A stretch of 64,000 nt of DNA from the NCBI GenBank assembly GCA_021324155.1, contig JAJPJQ010000037.1, forward strand, positions 100,427-164,426. The letters are read 5' to 3'. The notes beneath the pieces were generated by a model. The model was not told where the DNA came from and searched no databases. It saw nothing but the letters and a program-made list of their open reading frames with translations. Every line of letters starts with the position of its first letter. The first letter of the stretch is position 1. This document shows positions 25,601 through 32,562 of the stretch, one piece after another. The translations under genes were made by a program, and so were the position numbers. This DNA comes from Pseudomonadota bacterium (GTDB lineage Bacteria; Desulfobacterota; Binatia; UBA9968).

Positions 25601-26053
25601 TCAATCCCTCTCCACCCTGATCCCCAGCACCTCGCCCCGCGCGCACACTTCTCCCCCGGCGGACAGCGTGCACTCGACCCAGGCCTTGCGGCCTTCGAGC
25701 TTTTTGATCCGCGCGCGCAATTCCAATTCGCCGTCGATCGGCGTCGGCTTGAGATACGACACGCTGAGATTGCCGGTGACGTAGCCGATATGCGGCGCGC
25801 TGCCGATCGCGCGGCCTTCGTCTTTGTACGCGCGCGCGACGGCGAGGTTCAGACTGTGGCAGTCGATCAGCGTCGCGATCACGCCGCCGTTGACGATCTC
25901 CTTCCGCCCGCCGCACTGGTGCGGCGCCGCGCGCCAGCGGCACACCGCCGCGTCGCCGTCCCAAAACGATTTTATCCGGAATCCCTGCGCATTGTCGGCG
26001 CCGCAGCCGTAGCAGTGGAGCACGGCGCCCTGGTCCTGGAACGATCGCTCCAC
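25601..26053 (-). CDS. PaaI-type hotdog-fold thioesterase
   Basis: About 150 residues from GTG at 26053 (VERSFQDQGAVLHCYGCG); the track ORF is a longer read-through of the msrB region. The helix motif EIVNGGVIATLIDCHSLNLA matches the HGG region of PaaI thioesterases with N replacing the usual H. GYVTGNLSVSYLKPTPIDGE is the typical last strand pair. It likely hydrolyses an acyl-CoA. It starts 11 nt after msrB. Confidence 0.78.
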   Translation of the reverse strand: MERSFQDQGAVLHCYGCGADNAQGFRIKSFWDGDAAVCRWRAAPHQCGGRKEIVNGGVIATLIDCHSLNLAVARAYKDEGRAIGSAPHIGYVTGNLSVSYLKPTPIDGELELRARIKKLEGRKAWVECTLSAGGEVCARGEVLGIRVERD

Positions 26054-26064
26054 GCGGCCCGCGT

Positions 26065-26460
26065 TCAGCTTTTCTTGAGCTTCAGCGACGCCGAGTTGAT
26101 GCAGTAGCGCTCGCCGGTCGGCTGCGGCCCGTCGTCGAAGACGTGGCCCAGGTGCGCGCCGCAGCGGCTGCACATCGCCTCGGTGCGGACCATGCCGTAG
26201 CTGCGGTCGGTCTCGGTCTCGACCTTCTCGGGATCGATCGGCTGCCAGAAGCTCGGCCAGCCGGTGCCGGAGTCGAATTTCGTGTCCGAGCTGAACAGCT
26301 CGTTGCCGCAGCATGCGCACAGATAGGTCCCCTTGTCGTGCGTGTTCCAGTAAGCGCCGGTGAACGCGCGCTCGGTCCCCTTCTCGCGGCAGACATGGTA
26401 CTGCTCCGGCGTCAGCTCTTTTTTCCATTCGGCTTCGGATTTTTGAATCTTCTCGCTCAT
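26065..26460 (-). CDS. msrB: Peptide-methionine (R)-S-oxide reductase
   Basis: 131 residues, complete Msr[29 protein letters not shown], zinc cysteines in CACC (48, 51) and CSRC (97, 100), and catalytic Cys120 in RYCINSASL. It repairs the R-form of methionine sulfoxide using thioredoxin. It is in a minus-strand run after yajQ and before the thioesterase. The active residue is Cys, not selenocysteine. Confidence 0.95.
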   Translation of the reverse strand: MSEKIQKSEAEWKKELTPEQYHVCREKGTERAFTGAYWNTHDKGTYLCACCGNELFSSDTKFDSGTGWPSFWQPIDPEKVETETDRSYGMVRTEAMCSRCGAHLGHVFDDGPQPTGERYCINSASLKLKKS

Positions 26461-26468
26461 TGCGCCTC

Positions 26469-26960
26469 CTAGCTCGTCATATTGACGAATTGCAGCGGGA
26501 TGCCCAGGTTCGCCGCGCGCACGGCCTTGATCACGCTCTGGAGATCGTCGATCTTCTTGCCGGTCACGCGCACCTGCTCGCCCTGGATCGCCGCCTGCAC
26601 TTTCAAATTGAGCCCCTTGACGACTTTCACGATCGCGCGCGCGGTGTCGGAGTCGACGCCTTCCTTGATCGCGATCTCGCGCTGGATCATGCCGCGCGCC
26701 GTCGGCTCTATCGCCTTCGCGTCGAGCGACTTGGGGTCGATCTTGCGTCGGACGGCGTTCTCGATCAGCGACTCCTGGACCGCGCGCATCTTCATCTCGT
26801 CCTCGGTGACGACGCGGATCTTCTTCTCCTTCTTATCGAGGTTGATCTCGGTCTTCGATTCGCGGAAGTCGTAGCGCGTGAGGATCGTCTTGCGCGCGAC
26901 GTTGACCGCGTTGTCGACCTCCTGCAAGTCCACCCGGCTCACGATGTCGAAAGACGGCAT
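26469..26960 (-). CDS. YajQ family nucleotide-binding protein
   Basis: 163 residues, start [20 protein letters not shown] and ending [20 protein letters not shown], both diagnostic of the YajQ family. These small proteins bind cyclic di-GMP in Xanthomonas and nucleic acid or tRNA elsewhere. AAGGA precedes the start. First gene of a yajQ-msrB-thioesterase unit with 8-11 nt gaps. Confidence 0.93.
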   Translation of the reverse strand: MPSFDIVSRVDLQEVDNAVNVARKTILTRYDFRESKTEINLDKKEKKIRVVTEDEMKMRAVQESLIENAVRRKIDPKSLDAKAIEPTARGMIQREIAIKEGVDSDTARAIVKVVKGLNLKVQAAIQGEQVRVTGKKIDDLQSVIKAVRAANLGIPLQFVNMTS

Positions 26961-27085
26961 AGGCGAGTCCTTTCCGGTTTTCTCTATTCTGAACGGCGCC
27001 GGCGCGGATTGTCAACCGGTCGAAGCCGTTGTCTGCGCGCGCTTCAGCGGGTATGATCCCCGGACATTTATTCAAAGGAGCATTC

Positions 27086-27415
27086 ATGGCCGAGCATTAT
27101 CACGACGATCCCAAGAACCTGCGCAAGCTGCGCCAGCTCAAGCCCGAGCTGTTCGCCTCGTTCATCGATTTCGACCGGAAGGTCTTCGAGGCCGGCGCGC
27201 TCGACTTAAAGACGAAGGAGATTATCGCCGTCGCCGCGGCGCACGTGACGCGCTGCCCCTACTGCATCGACGCGCACACCAAGCGCGCGCAGAAGGCGGG
27301 CGCGTCGGAGGCGGAGATCGCCGAGGCGGCCTTCGTCGCGATGGCGCTCGCCGCCGGCGCGCCGTTCGCGCACGCCGCGATCGCGATGGGCGCGCTGGAG
27401 GGGAAAAAAGAATAA
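27086..27415 (+). CDS. Carboxymuconolactone decarboxylase family protein (AhpD-like)
   Basis: 109 residues from ATG at 27086 (MAEHYHDDPKNLRKLRQLKP), with AAAGGAG upstream; the track ORF starts earlier in non-coding sequence. The active motif is TRCPYCIDAHTKRA (Cys57, Cys60, His64), the AhpD peroxidase-reductant pattern. It probably acts as a thiol-based antioxidant. Followed by family B repeats. Confidence 0.9.
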   Translation: MAEHYHDDPKNLRKLRQLKPELFASFIDFDRKVFEAGALDLKTKEIIAVAAAHVTRCPYCIDAHTKRAQKAGASEAEIAEAAFVAMALAAGAPFAHAAIAMGALEGKKE

Positions 27416-27417
27416 CC

Positions 27418-27525
27418 GTTCACCTCCCCCCCTCGCCCCTCCTTCGTAAGGAGAGGGAATCGGACGCGTGAGCGGAGACCCGTTTAATCCCCTCGTTTCT
27501 AAGGAGTGGTTGGGGGGGTAGTTTT
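27418..27525. repeat. Dispersed family B repeat
   Basis: tcctTcgtaaggagaggg and cctcgtttctaaggagtggt with gggggggtagt. Same family as near 3.5 and 25.4 kb but more diverged. It fills the gap between the convergent AhpD-like and PhhB genes. Confidence 0.65.
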
Positions 27526-27544
27526 TCGCTCGGGCGCGTTTGTG

Positions 27545-27874
27545 TCAAAGCGCCGCGTCGGCCTTGGCGGCGAAGACGAAGTCGCTCTCCGTCAGGCCGT
27601 CGATCTTGTGCGTCCAGACGGTGAGCTTTACTTTGCCCCAGGCGAGATAGATGTCCGGATGGTGCCCCTGCTTTTCCGCCATCTCGCCGACGCGGTTGGT
27701 GAAGTCGAGCGCCTCGCGGAAATTCTTGAATGAATAATCTTTCTCGAGATGATGCTCGCCGACGACTTTCCAGTCGCCGCCCAGCTTCGATTGTAAATCT
27801 GTCAGCTCCTTGCCTTTGAGCGGCGGCACGCCGCCGCGGCACGGGACGCATTCCTTTGCGGCCAATTCGCTCAT
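27545..27874 (-). CDS. phhB: 4a-hydroxytetrahydrobiopterin dehydratase
   Basis: 109 residues from ATG at 27874. Family signature: EKQGHHPDIYLAWGKVKLTV and WTHKIDGLTESD, with both histidines. It dehydrates pterin-4a-carbinolamine to recycle the cofactor of aromatic amino acid hydroxylases; in bacteria lacking such a hydroxylase it may serve molybdopterin or other pterins. No hydroxylase is in the window. Last gene of a minus-strand run. Confidence 0.92.
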   Translation of the reverse strand: MSELAAKECVPCRGGVPPLKGKELTDLQSKLGGDWKVVGEHHLEKDYSFKNFREALDFTNRVGEMAEKQGHHPDIYLAWGKVKLTVWTHKIDGLTESDFVFAAKADAAL

Positions 27875-27897
27875 AGCTACCTCCAATCTTCCGGAAA

Positions 27898-28068
27898 CTA
27901 AAACGCTCCCGAAAGCAAAAATGCGGCCAGCACCAAAATCGCCGCGGCGGCGAGCGCCCACGCGTGAATTCTAAATGCGTCGCGCCGCACCTGCGCCGCG
28001 GCTGCGTCGTCGGAAATCTTCTCTTCGCCCCGGTCCAGGTTGCACGCGCCGCGTGCAGCGAGGCGCAC
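27898..28068 (-). CDS. Small membrane protein (below track length)
   Basis: 56 residues from a GTG directly after the TGA of the upstream gene. It reads VRLAARGACNLDRGEEKISD followed by one C-terminal membrane segment (ALAAAAILVLAAFLLSGAF) and TAG at 27898. Position and spacing suggest coupled translation; sequence alone cannot prove it. Confidence 0.38.
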   Translation of the reverse strand: MRLAARGACNLDRGEEKISDDAAAAQVRRDAFRIHAWALAAAAILVLAAFLLSGAF

Positions 28069-28260
28069 TCAGTTCCTGCCGCGGTATTCGAGCAATCCCA
28101 ATGCCGCGAGCCAAAACGGGACGAAAAGCACGAGCAGCCAGGCGCCGCGCACGTGAAACCAAAAAAAGATCGCCGCCAGCGTGATTCCGATGACAAGCAG
28201 CGTCGCGCCGAAAACCAATCGCTTGCGCGTTTCGATCGCGCCGAGATTTCCTATCGTCAT
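28069..28260 (-). CDS. Small membrane protein
   Basis: 63 residues from ATG at 28260 (MTIGNLGAIETRKRLVFGAT), overlapping the DUF983 stop by 4 nt. Two membrane segments (LLVIGITLAAIFFWFHV and WLLVLFVPFWLAALGLL). It resembles the small membrane proteins that follow cytochrome oxidase or SURF1-type genes, but that is only likeness. The longer track ORF overlaps DUF983 out of frame. Confidence 0.6.
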   Translation of the reverse strand: MTIGNLGAIETRKRLVFGATLLVIGITLAAIFFWFHVRGAWLLVLFVPFWLAALGLLEYRGRN

Positions 28261-28676
28261 CGCGCCCCCTGTTTGGGAATCGATTTGAGCCAGCGGTCGT
28301 CGCCGGGATCGAGCAGGTGCGACACGGCGAGCCAGAGGCTCCGCGAGTGGCGGAAAAAAAGCAGCGGGAAGGCGACAACGAACACGCCCCAGAAAATAAA
28401 TTGATGCGTGAGCGTCGCGCCGTAGCGGTCGAGAAGAAAATATCCCGGCATCGCGATCAGCACCGTCACGGCGTAATTGACGTAGATCGCGCCGACGAAA
28501 AAGCCCTGCTCGCGCTCGAAGCGCAGCCGGCAGAACGAGCACTCCGTATTCATGTGAAAAAACCCGTCGAACATCTCGCCCACGCCGCAGCGCGGGCAGC
28601 GAAGTCTCAGCGCCGCGCCGAGCGTCGGTAAAGGCCGGGGCCGCGGCGGCTTATGCGGGCGGCTGGTCTTGGCCAT
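28257..28676 (-). CDS. DUF983 family protein
   Basis: 139 residues. A zinc-ribbon-like N-terminus, LRCPRCGVGEMFDGFF with a second CSFC pair, then two membrane segments (YVNYAVTVLIAMPGYFLL and HQFIFWGVFVVAFPLLFF). DUF983 genes often lie near cytochrome c oxidase assembly genes; here none is present. It leads the run with the two small membrane proteins and phhB. Confidence 0.85.
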   Translation of the reverse strand: MAKTSRPHKPPRPRPLPTLGAALRLRCPRCGVGEMFDGFFHMNTECSFCRLRFEREQGFFVGAIYVNYAVTVLIAMPGYFLLDRYGATLTHQFIFWGVFVVAFPLLFFRHSRSLWLAVSHLLDPGDDRWLKSIPKQGAR

Positions 28677-28685
28677 GGCGGTTCT

Positions 28686-29573
28686 CTAGAGCTGGTCGAC
28701 GGTATATCCCTGCGCCTTGAGCCCCTCGATGAGCCCTTCCCTGCCGGCCAAATGGCCGGCGCCGACGATCACGAAATAGGTTTCATCGCCTTTGAGATAG
28801 CCGTTGATTTTCGGCAGCCAGCTGCGGTTGCGCTCGACGATGACGCGCTGGTAGACCTCGGGGTACTCGCGCATGCCCTGGAGCAGCGTGGAATCGAGCG
28901 TCTTCAGATCGCCCGCGGACCAGGCCTTGACGATCGTGTTGACGCCCGCGCGCATCGTATCGGAGGTGCGCACGGTCTGGAGCAGCATGAGGTCCTGGAC
29001 GAAGTCCGGCATCTTATTCAGCACCTCGAGCTGGGTCTCGAAGGTTTCGAGCGCGACAGTTTTCTTATTCGTCTCTTTGGCCTTCCGAAAGAAGTACTGA
29101 TCGACGCCGTAGCCAGGATCGAAGCCCATCGACTGCATCGAGCGGGCGATGATCATGTTGGAGACAAACCAGGGCTTGAAGGCCTTGAAGACGCCGATGT
29201 CGAGCCCGAGCTGATTGAGCTTATCGGCGGTCAGTTGATAGGTATTCTCCGAGACGTGCTGTTGCAGCGTCGTCTTGTCGGGATAGGCGGCCTTGGCGAC
29301 GAGCAGATGCTGCGCCTCGTCGCCCTTGGTGCTGTCGAGGTCCATCTCGAAGACGACCGTTTTGGCGTCTTTGAACGCGGATTCGATCGCCGGATCGAGA
29401 GGATAGCTCTGCGCCTTGAGGTAATGAATCGAGCCCAGCAGATAGACGACGTTCGTCGCCGACTGAATTTTCCAGATCGGCCGCTTGCCCGCCTCGGGGG
29501 CGGCGGTCGCCGCGTAAAGAGACGCGGCCAAGTAAACGAAGGCAAAGGCGGCGAGGCGACGGGTTTTCCGCAA
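28686..29573 (-). CDS. TraB/GumN family protein
   Basis: About 295 residues from a TTG at 29573 with GGAGA upstream; the track start lies further out in less coding-like sequence. A signal peptide (RLAAFAFVYLAASLYAATAA) leads a TraB domain with VVYLLGSIHYLKAQSYPLDP (GxxH motif), TVVFEMDLDS and the C-terminal FVIVGAGHLAGREGLIEGLK. The fold is related to Tiki-type metalloproteases. Role in bacteria is not well known. Confidence 0.85.
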   Translation of the reverse strand: MRKTRRLAAFAFVYLAASLYAATAAPEAGKRPIWKIQSATNVVYLLGSIHYLKAQSYPLDPAIESAFKDAKTVVFEMDLDSTKGDEAQHLLVAKAAYPDKTTLQQHVSENTYQLTADKLNQLGLDIGVFKAFKPWFVSNMIIARSMQSMGFDPGYGVDQYFFRKAKETNKKTVALETFETQLEVLNKMPDFVQDLMLLQTVRTSDTMRAGVNTIVKAWSAGDLKTLDSTLLQGMREYPEVYQRVIVERNRSWLPKINGYLKGDETYFVIVGAGHLAGREGLIEGLKAQGYTVDQL

Positions 29574-29680
29574 GCAGCGTTTCTCCGATCTATACAAGAT
29601 CAATTCCTTATAGCATCCGCGGCATGCGTTATACAGCGCCGCCCGTTGGCAGAGCGCCGCGAACATTGTATGGCTTAAGC

Positions 29681-30385
29681 GTGAAGCTCGACGGCAAAAT
29701 CGCGCTGATTACCGGCGGCGGTCGCGGCATCGGCAAAGCCGTGGCGCTGGCCTATGCGCGCGCGAGCGCCAAGCTCGCGATCTGCGCGCGCACCGCGGGC
29801 GAGATCGAAGCGGCGGCGAAAGAGATCCGCGCGCTCGGCGCGGAATGCCTCGCGCTTCCCTGCGACGTGGCGCAGGAGGACCAGGTCAAAAAGCTCGTGG
29901 ACGAAGTCGTGAAAAAGTTCGGCCGGATCGACGTGCTGATCAACAACGCCGGCGTGATGACCCGGCCCACGCCGGTCACGGAATACGACGCCAGCAAATG
30001 GGACTATACGATGGCGGTCAACCTGCGCGGGCCGTTTCTCATGGCGAAGGCGGTGCTGCCGGTGATGTTTAAAAACGGCGGCGGCTCGATCGTCAACGTC
30101 TCGTCGTCGATCGGCCGCGGCGCCTATGCCAACTTCGCGGCGTACGGCGCGTCGAAATGGGGCCTGGAAGGATTCACCCAAATCCTCGCTGCCGAGGTCG
30201 GCGGCCGCAAGGTCCGCGTCAACTCGGTCGAGCCCGGCTACGTCGCCACCAAGCTCACCGGCTTTCACGGCAGCGCGCCCGAATCGGTGACCGAAGTGTT
30301 CGTGTTCCTCGGCAGCGACGAGGGCAGCCACGTGAGCGGCCACATGCTGAGCTCTTCGAGCTGGCGCTCGGAGCTCAAGAAATAG
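29681..30385 (+). CDS. SDR family oxidoreductase
   Basis: 234 residues from GTG at 29681 (VKLDGKIALITGGGRGIGKA), which places the Rossmann TGGGRGIG at the normal position; the track start adds 19 unlikely residues. NNAG, SSSIG and the YGASK tyrosine-lysine pair are present. The C-terminus is shorter than usual and lacks the typical GQ motif region, ending SSSSWRSELKK. Substrate unknown. Confidence 0.85.
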   Translation: MKLDGKIALITGGGRGIGKAVALAYARASAKLAICARTAGEIEAAAKEIRALGAECLALPCDVAQEDQVKKLVDEVVKKFGRIDVLINNAGVMTRPTPVTEYDASKWDYTMAVNLRGPFLMAKAVLPVMFKNGGGSIVNVSSSIGRGAYANFAAYGASKWGLEGFTQILAAEVGGRKVRVNSVEPGYVATKLTGFHGSAPESVTEVFVFLGSDEGSHVSGHMLSSSSWRSELKK

Positions 30386-30634
30386 CTATTTCTTTTTCAG
30401 GATGTCGAGCGCCGCGTTGGCGTTCTTCACGCCGTTGGCGTGATCGCCCGCGTCAAGGTTTTTCTGCGCCTCGTCGAGCAGGCCGCGCGCCTTATCGTGA
30501 TCCGCCTTCGAGACCTTCGTGGTGCTCAGCAGCTCGCGGCCTTCTTTAATGAGCGGCGCGCAACGCGCGAAAACCGCGCCGTAAGAGCCCGCGAGCAGCG
30601 CCGCCGCCGCGATCGCGATGAAAAATTTCTTCAT
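30386..30634 (-). CDS. Small secreted helical protein
   Basis: 82 residues with a signal peptide (MKKFFIAIAAAALLAGSYGA, cleavage near residue 23) and a helical mature part (KADHDKARGLLDEAQKNLDA, GVKNANAALDILKKK) that looks like a tetratricopeptide-like or four-helix fragment. One cysteine follows the leader. Unknown role, 10 nt downstream of the dienelactone hydrolase gene. Confidence 0.65.
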   Translation of the reverse strand: MKKFFIAIAAAALLAGSYGAVFARCAPLIKEGRELLSTTKVSKADHDKARGLLDEAQKNLDAGDHANGVKNANAALDILKKK

Positions 30635-30644
30635 TACTTCTCCT

Positions 30645-31508
30645 TTACCCTTTCAGGTTCGTCTTAAAAAAATCGACGGTCTTCGCCCAGGCTTCTTTCG
30701 CGGCCTCGGGGTTATAACGATCGGCATTGGTGTCGTTGTTGAACGCGTGCTTCGCGCCGGGATAGATCTTATAGGTAAACTGCTTGTGGTATTCTTTCAT
30801 CTTTTCGGCAGTCGCGGGCGCGTTGTCGCTGATCGGTTTGTCCTCGCCGCCGTAGTGCGCCATGACCGGCGCCTCGATCTTCTCGATCAGCTCGGGCGGA
30901 TTGGGTGTGCGGCCGTAATAGACGACGACCGCCTTCAAGCCCTTGACCTGAGTGGCCGCGTTGAACGCCTGCTGGCCGCCCCAGCAGAAGCCGGTAAGGC
31001 CGACGTTGCCGACTTCCGGCAGCGTTTTTAGATACGCGACCGCTGCGCCGACGTCCTCCGCGACATTGGCTTCCGGCGCCAGCTCACGGATGTTAGAGAG
31101 TCCCCCACCCTTTGGGTTTAGTTTTTCGGTGCCGCCTTTGCGCGAGAGAAAATCCGGCGCGAGCGCCACGAAACCTTCCTTGGCGAAGCGGCGCGCGACG
31201 TCGCGGATGTGGTCGGTCAGACCGCCGTTCTCGTGGATCACGATCACCGCGGGATGCTTGCCGCCGGCCTTCGGCTCGGTCAGATAACCGGAGATCGTTC
31301 CGCCGGGACCCTTAAACTCCACGTCCTTGGAGGTCAAGCCGGGGTCTTTGGGATCGACCTGCGCGGCGTAGGTCGATCCGAGCGTATCGATCAGCGTCGT
31401 CGCGGCGACCAGGCTGCCGGTCAGGACGACGGCCTTTTGAATGAACTCGCGCCGGCTGAGCTTGCCGCCGCGGTACTCTTCGACCAGTTGTTTGATTTCT
31501 TCCGGCAT
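30645..31508 (-). CDS. Dienelactone hydrolase family protein, Tat-exported
   Basis: 287 residues. The leader GGKLSRREFIQKAVVLTGSL has the twin-arginine pattern, so the enzyme is probably exported folded. The alpha/beta hydrolase part has VIVIHENGGLTDHIRDVARR, the nucleophile elbow GFCWGGQQ (Cys) and GAKHAFNN (His). Dienelactone hydrolases open lactones in aromatic degradation; exported members have unknown targets. Isochorismatase-like gene lies 11 nt upstream. Confidence 0.87.
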   Translation of the reverse strand: MPEEIKQLVEEYRGGKLSRREFIQKAVVLTGSLVAATTLIDTLGSTYAAQVDPKDPGLTSKDVEFKGPGGTISGYLTEPKAGGKHPAVIVIHENGGLTDHIRDVARRFAKEGFVALAPDFLSRKGGTEKLNPKGGGLSNIRELAPEANVAEDVGAAVAYLKTLPEVGNVGLTGFCWGGQQAFNAATQVKGLKAVVVYYGRTPNPPELIEKIEAPVMAHYGGEDKPISDNAPATAEKMKEYHKQFTYKIYPGAKHAFNNDTNADRYNPEAAKEAWAKTVDFFKTNLKG

Positions 31509-31519
31509 ATTGCCCTCCG

Positions 31520-32149
31520 TTATTTGATCATGTCGATGCGCGTAAGCGTCGTCTGCTGCCCAACGCCTGGCGAGTTAGTCATGTGGTACGCGGTATACTG
31601 CTCGAAGTAGAGATTTTCCGCCGACATGCCGTCGACCGGAATGACGACCTTGATGCCGCGGAACGCCGCCTGGCTGCCGGTGTTGAGCACGGCGCCCTGC
31701 GCGGCGGTGCCCGTGACGATCACGGTCTTGACGCCTTTTTCTTTCAGGATTTTTTCCAGGTCGGTGCCGAAAAATTTATCGGCCGACCCTTTGACGATCG
31801 GCTCGCCGTCCTGCGGCGCGACCTCCTTTAGAATATCGGCGGGCGTCGAGGCGCTCGTGACGCTGTGGATCACCGTGACCTTTTTCGCCCGCGCCTGCTT
31901 GAGCAATCCTTCGACCCTCGGGATCGTCAGCAGGCAGCGCGGCCGACGCTCGTTGTTGCAGGTCTGCTTGACAAAATCGAGGGACAGAACCGCGACGCTC
32001 GAGTCGAGCGTCACCGGCTTGAGCTCCGGCGGCTTCGGCGCCTGCACGTTGCCCCATTCTTCGATGACGTCTTTGTATTGCGCGTGGAGCGGCGCCGCCG
32101 ACAGCATCGCCAAACATAAGACGGCGCCGGCGAGATAGGCTTTGTTCAT
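31520..32149 (-). CDS. Secreted isochorismatase-fold protein lacking the catalytic cysteine
   Basis: 209 residues with a signal peptide (CLAMLSAAPLHAQ). The cysteine-hydrolase fold shows Asp in VAVLSLDFVKQTC and Lys in VKGSADKFFGTDLEKIL, but the position of the catalytic Cys (normally TG-x5-CV-x2-T) is Ala: VTGTAAQGAVLNT. The usual hydrolysis is therefore unlikely; this Ala form seems to be a known subfamily of unclear activity. Upstream of the Tat-exported hydrolase in the same direction. Confidence 0.8.
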   Translation of the reverse strand: MNKAYLAGAVLCLAMLSAAPLHAQYKDVIEEWGNVQAPKPPELKPVTLDSSVAVLSLDFVKQTCNNERRPRCLLTIPRVEGLLKQARAKKVTVIHSVTSASTPADILKEVAPQDGEPIVKGSADKFFGTDLEKILKEKGVKTVIVTGTAAQGAVLNTGSQAAFRGIKVVIPVDGMSAENLYFEQYTAYHMTNSPGVGQQTTLTRIDMIK

Positions 32150-32181
32150 CTTCTCCCCTCCCTCTCCTCTCCTTTTCCTGC

Positions 32182-32415
32182 TTATAGCCCCAAAATTTGC
32201 GACAGCTTATCCGGGTCGAAGCCGACGAGCGCCTCACCGTCGATCAGCGTCACCGGCGTACTCTGATATCCCAATGCCAACAGCTCTTTCAATGCCTCCG
32301 GGTCCTCGCGCACGTTTTTGTCCGTAAAAGCCACGCCCTTTTGAGAAAGAAACTCTTTCTCTCGATGACACGGCCCTCAGCCCGGCTGCGTAAAAACCAC
32401 GACTGTTTTCGCCAT
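32182..32415 (-). CDS. Glutaredoxin-family selenoprotein (in-frame TGA as Sec13)
   Basis: Absent from the ORF track because codon 13 is TGA (32377-32379). Reading through gives a complete 77-residue glutaredoxin: MAKTVVVFTQPG-U-GPCHRE, then LGYQSTPVTLIDGEALVGFD (cis-Pro TPVT) and TAA at 32182. The TGA stands exactly where the first Cys of the CxxC redox motif belongs (U-G-P-C). AAGGAG lies upstream of the ATG. A hairpin 13 nt after the TGA (gagaaag/ctttctc, loop agttt) fits a bacterial SECIS. A nonsense mutation is the alternative. It likely reduces disulfides or peroxiredoxins; neighbours are redox and hydrolase genes. Confidence 0.8.
32343..32361 (-). promoter_or_regulatory. Putative bacterial SECIS hairpin
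   Basis: In the mRNA, GAGAAAG-AGUUU-CUUUCUC forms a perfect 7-bp stem. The apical loop has G at its second position and starts 20 nt after the UGA, within the range known for SelB-binding SECIS elements (about 16-37 nt). It overlaps codons of the glutaredoxin, as bacterial SECIS elements do. Confidence 0.7.
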
Positions 32416-32562
32416 TGTGCTTTCTCCTTATTGAATGCGCCCGTCCGGCGCGCCTGCAAAGACTAACCAGCCGCGACCCCCGAGTCAATCCCCATGTCCG
32501 GGCGCCGGCCGTCGGGCCGGTGGCCGAACTTTACCAGCTGAAATCGATCTGCTAGCTTCGAC

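Noticed and set aside
26065-27415. Selenocysteine in MsrB or the AhpD-like protein
   Set aside because: Both have ordinary Cys codons at their active sites and no in-frame TGA.
32234-32488. 84-aa ORF covering the selenoprotein region
   Set aside because: Out-of-frame reading of the glutaredoxin; the sequence is arginine/glycine-rich shadow and has no domain.
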